DNA of 25,583 bases from a virus, in IMG/VR virus record IMGVR_UViG_3300040787_000007, positions 1 to 25,583 of that record; one strand, 5' to 3'. Positions 1 through 7,699 of this stretch are shown in pieces. Position 1 is the first letter of the stretch. Every line of letters begins with the position of its first letter. Under the pieces are notes generated by a model. It worked only from the letters and a program-made list of their open reading frames with translations, ran no database searches and was not told where the DNA came from. The position numbers and the translations under genes were made by a program.

Positions 1-49
1 GGGCGAGGTCATGCCAGCGCGGGGCGTTTGTCAGGTCGAGCGTCAGCAT
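1..49 (-). CDS. Partial tail gene, N-terminal 16 codons only
   Basis: An ATG at 49-47 on the minus strand opens a frame that runs off the left edge and encodes MLTLDLTNAPRWHDLA. It starts 2 nt after the stop codon of the tail tube gene, so it belongs to the same structural operon. In lambda-like phages the gene after the tail tube is usually a tail assembly chaperone or a short tail protein that precedes the tape measure. That role is inferred from position alone; 16 residues are too few to place a family. Confidence 0.6.
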   Translation of the reverse strand, partial: MLTLDLTNAPRWHDLA

Positions 50-51
50 TC

Positions 52-993
52 TCAGTACACCTCGATGTCGTTGATCAGAGTTGCGGTGCACATCCGGCCG
101 ACCACGCTGTCGCGGGCGGCCTGCCAGTCGAAGGTGGCCTGCACGCCTTGCGGCCCGGAGATCTCGATCCGGGGGCGCGGCAGGTAGACGGCGTGCACGG
201 TGAAAGTGAAGCTCTCGCCCGAGGGCAGGACGTAGGCGAATTCCATCTCGCAGGGATCGCCATTGATGGCCTGCGTCACCAGCGTCTGGTCGGCGAAGCG
301 GACCTCGATCCGACCGGTCAGCGCGGCGATGGACGGGTCCGCCCCGTCGATGCGGCCGTCCGAGCGGATCGTCTCGATCCGGTCGAGGTTGTTGGCATAG
401 GTGATCTCGGCCGAGACCACGTTGCCGAGGGCGGTGCCATTCCGCGTGATCGCGCCGTTGAAGTGCCCGAAGCGCTTCAGTTCCAGCGCGGCGGGTGTTC
501 CGGCGCTGGTCGTCGTGCCCACCGTCTCGCCCTGCGCCACCAGCCGCGCCGTGGCGGTCAGCAGGCCCGAGCGCTGCATCTGCCAGGTGATCTGGTCGAG
601 CACGCAGCCCGAGTACATCGCATAGCGGGGCACCTCGGGCATGCCGGTCTCGATCGACATCGAGGGCAACGTCCAGGACCCCGACTGAAATTCGTGGCTG
701 AACGGGGCCTCCGCGCCCGTGGTGGTGGGTGGCCCGAACGCCGCCTTCAGCCAGAAGCCGAAGGCCTCGGCGTCGAGCGGCACCACGACATCGCCATCGG
801 CCGTCACCGCGTCCTTGATCGGCGCCAGCGGATCGCGCCCGTAGCCGAGAAGCTCCGAGTTCAGCAGCGGCTGCTCGGCCCCCAGCGAGGTGCTGGCGAA
901 GGGCATGCGGGTGAATCCGCTCGCGGGCGGCGTTCCATAGGTCGTCTCGAACGCAAGCGCCATCAGCGCCCGCGCCCCCTGGGCTCGTGCCAT
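52..993 (-). CDS. Phage tail tube protein
   Basis: This 313-aa protein resembles the phage tail tube family (Phage_tube_2 type). Its N-terminus reads ALMALAFETTYGTPP, followed by beta-rich segments such as GDVVVPLDAEAFGFWLKAAFG. Such proteins stack as hexameric rings to form the tube of a non-contractile tail. The start has a good ribosome binding site, GAGGAG placed 6 nt before the ATG. It lies 24 nt after the tail-terminator-like gene, and the next tail gene starts 2 nt after its stop. Family recognition comes from sequence pattern and gene order; no alignment was possible. Confidence 0.82.
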   Translation of the reverse strand: MARAQGARALMALAFETTYGTPPASGFTRMPFASTSLGAEQPLLNSELLGYGRDPLAPIKDAVTADGDVVVPLDAEAFGFWLKAAFGPPTTTGAEAPFSHEFQSGSWTLPSMSIETGMPEVPRYAMYSGCVLDQITWQMQRSGLLTATARLVAQGETVGTTTSAGTPAALELKRFGHFNGAITRNGTALGNVVSAEITYANNLDRIETIRSDGRIDGADPSIAALTGRIEVRFADQTLVTQAINGDPCEMEFAYVLPSGESFTFTVHAVYLPRPRIEISGPQGVQATFDWQAARDSVVGRMCTATLINDIEVY

Positions 994-1017
994 GGTGTTC
1001 TCCTCGGGTTGTCGGAG

Positions 1018-1437
1018 TCAGCCGAGCGGATCGGCCGTGGAATAGTGCAGCACCACCGGGATCACGGCCGCCTTCAGGCTCGCCGCGCCCTCGACCGGCA
1101 GATCGACGGGCCGTGGCGCTTCGGCCTCGACCCAGTCGCAAAGCCCGCCCAGCGTCCGGTCGGCGGCGAGCGCAGCCCCGATGCTGGCGGTCAGCGTGTC
1201 GAAGGCCGCGTCACGGTCGGCACCTTGAACCACTGCCTCGATCTCAGCCCGTTGCTGGTAGTGGTAGCGTAGCGGCGACAGGGTGACATCAGGCTCCCCC
1301 GGCTCGCCGTCGCGCAGGATCAGCAGCCCCTCGGCCGGAACGCGCTCGGGCAGCACCTCGCCGCGCAGGGCGGTGGCGGGCAGCGCCGAGAGCCGCGCGT
1401 ACAGCGCGGCGAGGATGGTTTCGCGAGGGCTGGGCAT
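1018..1437 (-). CDS. Tail terminator / tail completion-like protein
   Basis: This 139-aa protein begins MPSPRETILAALYARL, typical of small tail terminator or minor tail proteins (lambda gpU-like fold) that act as a ring capping the tail tube. Related proteins in Rhodobacterales phages are often labelled acyl-CoA transferase; nothing here supports such an enzyme activity. The position just upstream of the tail tube gene fits tail completion. No clear Shine-Dalgarno precedes the ATG, and the upstream gap of 178 nt separates it from the rest of the head-tail operon because a plus-strand gene sits there. It may need its own promoter or antisense read-through across that gene. Confidence 0.68.
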   Translation of the reverse strand: MPSPRETILAALYARLSALPATALRGEVLPERVPAEGLLILRDGEPGEPDVTLSPLRYHYQQRAEIEAVVQGADRDAAFDTLTASIGAALAADRTLGGLCDWVEAEAPRPVDLPVEGAASLKAAVIPVVLHYSTADPLG

Positions 1438-1615
1438 GGTGGTTGGCTATCGGCGAGGCATGACAAAGACTCGTATGCTCCAAGACGCGCGCCGAACGGT
1501 AGTTGTTCTCGGCGAACATGGCTACAGCCACTGCGCACACCTCGCGATTAGGCGTTTCTTGGTCCGTGCTTGGCGGCTATCGTAAACTCACTGCAGACGG
1601 TTCAACGGAGCGTTC
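1438..1615. promoter_or_regulatory. Divergent intergenic gap with candidate promoter for the membrane moron
   Basis: This 178-nt gap lies between the minus-strand tail terminator gene and the plus-strand membrane protein gene. On the plus strand a weak sigma70-like pair is visible: TTGGTC at 1559-1564 and TAAACT at 1583-1588 with an 18-nt spacer, about 28 nt before the start codon. The ribosome binding site GGAG is at 1607-1610. No convincing promoter is seen on the minus strand. Small frames inside the gap look like extensions of shadow frames, not genes. Confidence 0.35.
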
Positions 1616-2506
1616 ATGGGATTCCTGGGTGACTTGGTCATTATTGCCGGTGCGCTAGCAGCAATTGGTGTGGCGCTCGACAAAGTCATTCTGCCCCGTC
1701 ATGACCTTGCCCTAAAACGCGCTCTCTTGAATTTCTGGGTCTATCTGAGTGATGTCCGCCCAAAAGCGCTACCACGCGCGACAGCGGCTACATATTTGCG
1801 CTTTGTGCGACGGTATATCGGGCCGGACATCCGGTCTTGGCGCTTCATCCTAACATCTGTTGTCATCAGCGCCGTCATGACAACAGTGTTCTTCTTCGTT
1901 GGTAAGGCCATTCGCAATGCGATACTGCGCGCAATCGATCCAGACTTTGGAACTTTCTTTGAGTTATTCCCTGCATACCTAGAGATGTACCAGCTCCATT
2001 TGGATAAAGCCTTTGTTTATCCTGTTAATGCGGTCTTCGACATACTCACCGTAATGTTCACCACGCTTCTGGTCACACGCTTTTTCCTTAGCAGAAGCCT
2101 GATCCGAGCCTCCCGGTTTGTATTGCTCGACCTCGCTCTTTGCGCGTTGCTGTTCTACGTATGCCTCTTTCTTATCGTAAGCCATGACGTAGCAACATCA
2201 CCGCAAGGTGGCCTCTTAAAGTTTCATCAACATATCGGACAACACCTCGGCGAGTCTGCGATGTTCGCCCATTGGCTATCATCAGGCATGGCTTATAGCG
2301 CAACAGTGTTCTACCCAACACTTATCTACCTTGTAGTCTTCATCATATTTATTATGGCGGCGACTTTCATTCGCTTGCTGAAAGGCATTGGCCTATTTTA
2401 TGCAGAGTCCGCCGTAGATAATGAGAAATCCGTATTCTTCGTCACCGGCACATTCATCGGGATTATTGCGGCTTTCACGAAAGCTGCCGCGCAATTGCTA
2501 GCCTAA
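1616..2506 (+). CDS. Six-helix inner-membrane protein of unknown function (moron)
   Basis: This 296-aa protein has about six hydrophobic helices, near residues 5-26, 77-98, 137-158, 167-188, 231-252 and 272-293. Polar stretches with many Arg and Lys lie at 28-76 and 253-271. I recognise no family. The gene is on the strand opposite to the structural operon, inserted between the DUF6441 and tail terminator genes. Sampled lines are only about 38-48% GC against roughly 65% around it, and it uses codons such as TTA and ATA that its neighbours avoid. It has its own ribosome binding site (GGAG, 5 nt spacing). These are the marks of a recently acquired phage cargo gene expressed from the prophage. 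Superinfection exclusion or another host-membrane role is an inference. No clear terminator is seen in the 55 nt after the stop. Confidence 0.85.
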   Translation: MGFLGDLVIIAGALAAIGVALDKVILPRHDLALKRALLNFWVYLSDVRPKALPRATAATYLRFVRRYIGPDIRSWRFILTSVVISAVMTTVFFFVGKAIRNAILRAIDPDFGTFFELFPAYLEMYQLHLDKAFVYPVNAVFDILTVMFTTLLVTRFFLSRSLIRASRFVLLDLALCALLFYVCLFLIVSHDVATSPQGGLLKFHQHIGQHLGESAMFAHWLSSGMAYSATVFYPTLIYLVVFIIFIMAATFIRLLKGIGLFYAESAVDNEKSVFFVTGTFIGIIAAFTKAAAQLLA

Positions 2507-2561
2507 ACAGGTCTGAACCCGAAGTCGCCGATTAGCAAACGGCTGCAGATTCGGATCGCGG

Positions 2562-3200
2562 CTATGATCTTCTGATCCGCTCATCCACCCAGTTCGCCAC
2601 GATCAGCCCCGGCACACTGTCCAACGCTCGATCTGCATCCCGCGCCAGATCCAGCCGCTTCGGCAGTTCCACCTGCGGCACCAGGAAGAAGATCGGTGCG
2701 GTGACCTTGCCGCGCCCGGTCTTGGAGCGAGACACCACCGCCTGACCCTTCGTGTTGAGCCGTCCCTCCGCCACCAGCAGGCTCGGCCCCGTGCGACGAT
2801 AGATGAAGCGCAGGCGCAGCCCGCGTCGCCGTTCCCATTCACCGGGCGTAATCCGGCCGCCGCGCAGGGACTTGCCTGCGGCGGGCAGCGGGATCGCCAG
2901 CCAGAACCCCTCCTTCGAGCGGATCAGCGGGCCGGTGTCGTGGGCGCTGATGATGACCGGGGCTTTCGACCAGACGAGGGCCGCGGCGTTCAGGCTCTCG
3001 CCAGCCTTCGGGTAGGTCTGGCTCCGGATCGAGTTCGCGAGCCGCCGGCCGAGCCCGGCGCCGGTGATCTGGCCGCGCCAGGCGGTCTTGAGCCCGGTCC
3101 CGGCCTCGCGCATGGCGACGGTGACAGCCTTCTCACCGGCCTTCACCTCGGCGGCCATGGCGGCGACAAGATCCGGCGTGATGTCGAGCTTCAGCTTCAT
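2562..3200 (-). CDS. DUF6441 family tail completion protein
   Basis: This 212-aa protein begins MKLKLDITPDLVAAM and contains a conserved-looking segment, AWRGQITGAGLGRRLANSIR, around residues 40-60. This is the pattern of DUF6441, a family found in Rhodobacteraceae phage structural operons between the head-tail joiner and the tail terminator. The placement corresponds to HK97 gp10-like or lambda gpZ-like minor tail proteins that help to complete the tail end. It starts 5 nt after the FII-like gene. The role comes from position; the family call is by memory of the sequence pattern. Confidence 0.72.
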   Translation of the reverse strand: MKLKLDITPDLVAAMAAEVKAGEKAVTVAMREAGTGLKTAWRGQITGAGLGRRLANSIRSQTYPKAGESLNAAALVWSKAPVIISAHDTGPLIRSKEGFWLAIPLPAAGKSLRGGRITPGEWERRRGLRLRFIYRRTGPSLLVAEGRLNTKGQAVVSRSKTGRGKVTAPIFFLVPQVELPKRLDLARDADRALDSVPGLIVANWVDERIRRS

Positions 3201-3205
3201 CTCGA

Positions 3206-3517
3206 TCAGGCCGGTCGCAGGTCCACGGTCCAGACGAGCCGCTCGCGGTCGCGGGCGGGCTCGCCCTGGATGAGGAAGGCCTCGCCGTCGATCTCGATGC
3301 GGTCGCCGGGGCGCGGGTTGGCGACCTCGGCGAGGCGCAGGTCCAGCCGGGTGGTCTCCGACCAGATGCGTGCCTCGCCGAAGCCGGTGACGTCGTCGGG
3401 CCGGCGCAGGATCACGCGGACCAGCGCGGGCATGCCGCCCTCGGCGATGTAGACGACGTCGCGCGCGAGATGCGCGTCCGCGAAGAGCGCGTCGAGGGCG
3501 GCAGCGAAGGCGGTCAT
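3206..3517 (-). CDS. Head-tail joining protein, lambda FII-like
   Basis: This 103-aa protein begins MTAFAAALDALFAD. Its second half, GDRIEIDGEAFLIQGEPARD (residues 71-90), is typical of small beta-rich head-tail attachment proteins of the FII type, which fill the interface between the finished head and the tail. The open frame extends far upstream, but the start at 3517 is preferred: the ATG overlaps the capsid stop codon by one base (TGATG), so translation is probably coupled, and the upstream extension only shadows the capsid gene. Confidence 0.75.
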   Translation of the reverse strand: MTAFAAALDALFADAHLARDVVYIAEGGMPALVRVILRRPDDVTGFGEARIWSETTRLDLRLAEVANPRPGDRIEIDGEAFLIQGEPARDRERLVWTVDLRPA

Positions 3518-4530
3518 CAGGTCCGCCGCGCCGATCGCAGCACCTGCGGTCGGGTGCAGATCGGCAGCGGGTTGCTCTCGATCTCGAGCCGCACCCACTC
3601 GTCGCGATCCCGGTCGGGGATCGTGCGGGCGTAGAGCGGCTGGCCCAGCGTGTTCACCGTCTCGAAGGTGTCGGCGGGGGCGTAGTAGATCTCGAAGAGC
3701 CCCTCGATGCCTTCGGGATAAAAGAACGCCTTGTCGGTGGGCACCGTGAAGCCGACGCCGCCCCGGTAGCGGCGGAAGGTGATGCCGCCGAAGCTGACCT
3801 CGTCGGCCACGCGGCCGCGCAGATCGGCCGCGGCGGCGGTGTTGAGATAGGTCTCCCGCACCTCCTTGTGGGCGACGAGATCGGCGAAGAAGGCCGAGCC
3901 GCATTCGGCGCGCACCTGCACGGCGCCGGCCGAGAGCCCGCCCATCGAGTCCTCCACGCTCTCGATGAGCGCCTGGCAGCGCTTCCGCAGGGCACCCGAG
4001 GCCGGGCTCGCGTTGTCGAGGTCGAAGTCGATCTCGGCCGCCGGGGTGATGCCGAATTCGGTGAAGTAGTTCACCACCGTGGCTTGGTCCTTCGGGTCCT
4101 TCACCAGCCCCTGGATGCCGTTCAGGAGGTGGTACTCGAAGGTGGTCTCGGCGTCCTGGCGGAGCTTCCTGAGCCGGTAGGCCACCTCGGTCTGCACCTG
4201 CTGGGTGGCACTCTCCGAACCGAAGTCGCGGACGGACTGGATCTCGGAGGCCCAGAGCACGTCCTGCTTCTTGAACTGGCGGCAGACGAAGGCGCGCATC
4301 TCGCGCCGGTCGGGAACCTGCTGCTCGTAGGCCGAGCCGCGCTCGGAGAACGGAATGAGCGACAGCGTGCCGTCGCGGCTCTCGATCACGACGGTGCGGG
4401 AGCGCACGCCGCGCGGGCTGAAGAGGGCCGAGCCCGAGAGCAGCGCCGGCTTGTAGGGGATGTTTTCGAGCGCACGGGTGAGCTCGACGATGGTGAAGGC
4501 ATCGCCTTCGAAGATGTCCATGGTGGCCAT
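3517..4530 (-). CDS. Major capsid protein, lambda gpE family
   Basis: This 337-aa protein resembles the major capsid protein E family. Features include MDIFEGDAFTIVELTRALEN near the N-terminus, the stretch YKPALLSGSALF, and the helix-rich segment VAYRLRKLRQDAETTFEY. It would assemble the icosahedral shell with the decoration protein encoded just upstream. The start at 4530 has a strong AGGAGG Shine-Dalgarno 7 nt upstream; a longer frame to 4707 would run into the decoration gene and is rejected. It follows the decoration gene by 25 nt and overlaps the next gene by one base. The length is close to that of lambda gpE (about 341 aa). Confidence 0.9.
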   Translation of the reverse strand: MATMDIFEGDAFTIVELTRALENIPYKPALLSGSALFSPRGVRSRTVVIESRDGTLSLIPFSERGSAYEQQVPDRREMRAFVCRQFKKQDVLWASEIQSVRDFGSESATQQVQTEVAYRLRKLRQDAETTFEYHLLNGIQGLVKDPKDQATVVNYFTEFGITPAAEIDFDLDNASPASGALRKRCQALIESVEDSMGGLSAGAVQVRAECGSAFFADLVAHKEVRETYLNTAAAADLRGRVADEVSFGGITFRRYRGGVGFTVPTDKAFFYPEGIEGLFEIYYAPADTFETVNTLGQPLYARTIPDRDRDEWVRLEIESNPLPICTRPQVLRSARRT

Positions 4531-4555
4531 GAGGATGCCTCCTGCAGGGATTGGG

Positions 4556-4921
4556 TCAGCGGACGAGGATGCCCGCGGCGAGAAGCGCCGTGTGGGCAGC
4601 CGCGATCTCGGCCGCGTTGGGGGTGCCGGCGAAGACGAGATCGTGGCGATTGACGATGGCGGGGCCGCGGACGATGGCGACGGCCAACGCATCGCCGGCG
4701 CTCGCATCCGCCTTGCCCCAGAGCACGGCGACGGCGGTTTCGGTGCCGTCGACCGCGGCCGGATCGTGCGCGGCGTACTTGCCCGAGGCGGTGATCTTGC
4801 CCAGCACGGTGCCGGGTTCGAGCGTGCCCGCAGCGACGGTGATCGTATCGCGGGTATAGTCGCGGAAGGCTTCCCAGACGAGGAAGCCGCCGGGGTGCGT
4901 GCCTTCGACCAGCGTGGTCAT
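4556..4921 (-). CDS. Head decoration protein, lambda gpD-like
   Basis: This 121-aa protein has the layout of gpD-like decoration proteins (HDPD family): an N-terminal VEGTHPGGFLVWEA, then GTLEPGTVLGKI, and a C-terminal segment rich in Ala and Val that includes NRHDLVFAG. Such trimers bind the expanded capsid at three-fold sites and stabilise it against internal DNA pressure. Its place between the head protease and the major capsid gene is the lambda order C-D-E. The ribosome binding site AAAGGA is 7 nt before the ATG, and the gene starts 4 nt after the protease stop. Confidence 0.9.
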   Translation of the reverse strand: MTTLVEGTHPGGFLVWEAFRDYTRDTITVAAGTLEPGTVLGKITASGKYAAHDPAAVDGTETAVAVLWGKADASAGDALAVAIVRGPAIVNRHDLVFAGTPNAAEIAAAHTALLAAGILVR

Positions 4922-4925
4922 GGTG

Positions 4926-5951
4926 TCATCCTTTCAGCTTGAAGGTGCGGGCGACGACCTCGCCCCAGGGGCGCGCGGCCGAAGAGCGGCCGGGCTGCGG
5001 GTGATGCGGCGCGATGTCGGGCTCCGCCTCGGCCTTTGCGGCGAGGAGCGCGGCGCGCACCTCGTCGAGGCTGGCGTCCGTTTCGAGGAAGCGGCCGGCC
5101 ATCTGCGGCTGGCCCGCGAGGCGGCAGAGATCGACGACGGCTCGGGCATGCCCGATGGCCTCGGCCCGGATCGCGGACGGATCGGGCGGCGAACCGCTCG
5201 GTGGCGGGGTTTCGGCGGGCGGCTCCGAGGTGTCGGAGGCGGCGGCTAGCTCCTCCTCGGCGTCCTCGACCTCGTCGCCTCCGGTGGCGTCGTCGGTATC
5301 CTCGTTCGCTTCGACCTCGGCGTCGTCAGGCTCGGCGCCGGGCTCCAGCTCGGCTTCGACCTGCTCCACCAGCACCGGCGGCGCATTGCGGAAGCGCCCG
5401 ATGTCGAAGTTCGCGGCGATCCGGACAGGCTCGACCAGCCGGTCGGCGAAGCCCTGCGCCACAGCGTCCGACGCATCGAACCAGGTCTCGGCGGACATGA
5501 GCCTAGACACCTCCTCAGTCGTTCGGCCGGATTTCGCGGCGTAGCCCGAGACGAGGCTGCCCTTCACCTTGTCGAGCGCCTCGGCCATGGCGCGCATGTC
5601 CTCAGCCGTCCCCATCACGAGGCCGGCTGGATCGTGGATCATCAGGAAGGCGTTCTCGGGCATGACGATCTCGTCGCCGGCCATCGCGATGTAGGAGGCC
5701 GCCGAGGCGGCAATGCCGTCGATCCAGACCGTTACCGGGCCCGCGTGCCGTTTCAACGCGTTGTGGATCGCGACCGCATCGAAGACCGAGCCGCCGGGGC
5801 TGTTGAGCCGCAGATCGACCGGCGTGCCCTCGGGCAGTGCGCCCAGTTCGGCCAGAAAACCCTTCGCCGAGACCCCGTAGGCGCCGATCTCGTCATAGAT
5901 CGCCACTTCCGCACCGGTCCCCCGGGCGCGGATCGCATACCAGCTTGCCAT
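4926..5951 (-). CDS. ClpP-like head maturation protease with acidic C-terminal tail
   Basis: This 341-aa protein has a ClpP/S49-type serine protease domain at about residues 1-180. Visible motifs are LNSPGGSV at 50-56, GIAASAASY with candidate catalytic Ser83, and FLMIHDP with candidate catalytic His106. Residues about 195-265 are very rich in Glu, Asp, Ala and Pro, and a helical tail follows. In lambda the equivalent gene C carries the scaffold Nu3 in its 3' part; no separate scaffold gene is seen here, so the tail may serve as scaffold (inference). The start at 5951 has AGGAG 7 nt upstream and lies 4 nt after the portal stop; a longer frame to 6059 lies inside the portal gene and is rejected. 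Confidence 0.9.
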   Translation of the reverse strand: MASWYAIRARGTGAEVAIYDEIGAYGVSAKGFLAELGALPEGTPVDLRLNSPGGSVFDAVAIHNALKRHAGPVTVWIDGIAASAASYIAMAGDEIVMPENAFLMIHDPAGLVMGTAEDMRAMAEALDKVKGSLVSGYAAKSGRTTEEVSRLMSAETWFDASDAVAQGFADRLVEPVRIAANFDIGRFRNAPPVLVEQVEAELEPGAEPDDAEVEANEDTDDATGGDEVEDAEEELAAASDTSEPPAETPPPSGSPPDPSAIRAEAIGHARAVVDLCRLAGQPQMAGRFLETDASLDEVRAALLAAKAEAEPDIAPHHPQPGRSSAARPWGEVVARTFKLKG

Positions 5952-5955
5952 GTCG

Positions 5956-7476
5956 TCACTCCTGTTCGGTGGCCGGATCGGTCGCCGCGGCGCCGTCGTC
6001 CGTATCGTTGCCAGCGACATTGCCGGGCTCGGCCCGCCGTGCAGGCGTCGCGCGGGCACCCTGCGTCTCGCCGGGGCTCGTGCGGTAGCGCAGGCCGAGA
6101 CCTGTCGCGCGCGCGGCGTCGGCAGCGTTCTCGCGGTCCACTTCCTCGATGTCGTAGCCGGTGGCCTCGACCACCTTGCGCCGCGAGGTGATGCCGGCCT
6201 CCATCGCCAGCACCTGCGCCTGGATGTCCTTCAGCGGATCGACCCAGTCCCAGCGCGGCGGGATCCATTGCACCGGTCGCACCGTCGCGGGATCGGCATC
6301 GAGCGCGCCCGACAGCACCGCCGTCTCCAGCCAGCGCTGCCACACCGCGCGACAGAGCTGGTGCACAATCACGCCATGCTGCAGCTGGCCGATGCGGCGG
6401 CGGAACTCGACGAGTTCGGCGCGCAGGGACGAGTAGTTCGCCTGTCGCACATCCCCGGTGACGAGGTGATAGGGCAGCCCCAGCGAGGCCGAGACCGCCA
6501 GCAGCGTTCGGTACTGGAATGCCTCGTAGCCGCCGCCGACATCCGCCGGCGACGAGAACTTCACGTCCTCGCCGGGCAGCAGCACCTGCATCGTGCCGGG
6601 CTCGAGGCTCGCAATGGCGGCGCCGTCGAGATCCGCTTGCGTTTCGCCCATCATGGGCTCTTCCGGCGCGGTCTTGGTGATGAACCCTGCGAACATCGCC
6701 GCGGTCTTCTTCCGGTCGAGTTCGGCGTCGTCGTACTGGTCGAGCAGGAACAGCCGCACCATGGCCGGCGCGATATGCGGTAGTCCCCGGATCTGGCCCG
6801 CGTCGATCGGCCGGTAGATGTGCAGCACGTCGGCCGCCGGCACGCGCACAGTCTCCGGGATCACCGCCCCCTGGTCGGTGCTGTCACCCGGATGCCGGCG
6901 GCGGAAGTGGTAGGCCACGCGTCGCCCGATCGCATCGAACTCGATCCCGCAGCGGATGCGGTTGCCGTTGGCTGCCGTCTCGGTCTTCTCGAAGGGCAGC
7001 ATCTCGGACTGCAGGAGTTGCAGCTGAAGCGGCACCAGCAACCCGTCTGCGACCCGACGCACGCGCATCCGGACGAAGCATTCGCCCGCGACGAACATCT
7101 CCCGCGCGACCATGGCCTGCAGACCGTAGAAGTCGGTCAGCCCGTCCGCGTCGGCCTCGTCGGTCCAGGCGAGCCAGAGCCGCTGGACCCGGTCGCGCAG
7201 ATCGCCGTCCCCGATCAGCGAGGATGGCTTGATGCCGTCGCCGACAAGGTTCGCGGCGAAGGCCTCGCAGGCGTTGGCGGCATAGCCGTTGGTCACCACC
7301 AGCTCGCGGGACCGCGCCAAGAGCCGAGGACCGCCCGAGGCAACCAGCGCGTTGATGTTCTCGAGCGGCGGGTTCCATCCGCGCAGCCGCCGCTTCGCCA
7401 TGGCGCCCTCGAGACGGGCGCGCACGGCAGCGGGGCCGCCGGCGGACCGGCGGCGGAAGCGGTCGAAGATGCCCAT
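5956..7476 (-). CDS. Phage portal protein, lambda gpB family
   Basis: This 506-aa protein matches the lambda-type portal family in length and pattern. It begins MGIFDRFRRRS. It contains RSRELVVTNGYAANACEAFA near residues 55-75, a central region with DVLHIYRPIDAGQIRGLPHI, and GLPYHLVTGDVRQANYSSLR before a tail that is Ala-, Thr- and Asp-rich. Portals form the dodecameric ring at the unique capsid vertex through which DNA enters and leaves. It lies between the gpW-like and protease genes as in lambda (W-B-C). It starts 4 nt after the gpW stop. Confidence 0.92.
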   Translation of the reverse strand: MGIFDRFRRRSAGGPAAVRARLEGAMAKRRLRGWNPPLENINALVASGGPRLLARSRELVVTNGYAANACEAFAANLVGDGIKPSSLIGDGDLRDRVQRLWLAWTDEADADGLTDFYGLQAMVAREMFVAGECFVRMRVRRVADGLLVPLQLQLLQSEMLPFEKTETAANGNRIRCGIEFDAIGRRVAYHFRRRHPGDSTDQGAVIPETVRVPAADVLHIYRPIDAGQIRGLPHIAPAMVRLFLLDQYDDAELDRKKTAAMFAGFITKTAPEEPMMGETQADLDGAAIASLEPGTMQVLLPGEDVKFSSPADVGGGYEAFQYRTLLAVSASLGLPYHLVTGDVRQANYSSLRAELVEFRRRIGQLQHGVIVHQLCRAVWQRWLETAVLSGALDADPATVRPVQWIPPRWDWVDPLKDIQAQVLAMEAGITSRRKVVEATGYDIEEVDRENAADAARATGLGLRYRTSPGETQGARATPARRAEPGNVAGNDTDDGAAATDPATEQE

Positions 7477-7480
7477 GGGT

Positions 7481-7696
7481 TCAGAGAGCCTTCGCCGTCG
7501 TTACGCGCACTTGCCGGACAATCCGACGCCCCTCGGCCGCGGCGATCTCGCGATCCAGCGCCTCGATGGCCCGGTCGATCTCGGCCACGCTGCGATAGTC
7601 CACGGTCTTGCCGTCATAGCTGACCCGCGCCACGCCCGAGGACCGCTGCGCGGTCAGGGCGTCGCGCCGGGCGCGGAGCTCTGCGGCCGTGGCCAT
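7481..7696 (-). CDS. gpW-like head-tail joining protein
   Basis: This 71-aa protein resembles gpW: an N-terminal helix with AAELRARRDALTAQ, a middle beta hairpin with ARVSYDGKTVDYRS, and a second helix with IDRAIEALDREIAAAEGRR. gpW closes the portal after packaging and provides the site for the next joining protein. It sits between the large terminase and the portal genes, exactly as in lambda (A-W-B). It has AGGTG 4 nt before the ATG and starts 3 nt after the terminase stop. Confidence 0.88.
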   Translation of the reverse strand: MATAAELRARRDALTAQRSSGVARVSYDGKTVDYRSVAEIDRAIEALDREIAAAEGRRIVRQVRVTTAKAL

Positions 7697-7699
7697 GGA

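Noticed and set aside
28-1272. 414-codon plus-strand frame opposite the tail tube and tail terminator genes
   Set aside because: It mirrors both genes; composition (His/Arg/Gly-rich) is typical of antisense frames in GC-rich DNA.
1018-1437. Annotation as acyl-CoA transferase
   Set aside because: That label is seen on similar phage proteins, but the length and tail-operon position fit a tail terminator, and no transferase motif is visible.
1289-1540. Small minus-strand frames extending from the tail terminator gene into the gap
   Set aside because: Out-of-frame shadows of the tail terminator gene without a ribosome binding site.
4531-4707. N-terminal extension of the capsid gene to 4707
   Set aside because: It overlaps the decoration gene in another frame, and a strong AGGAGG supports the start at 4530.
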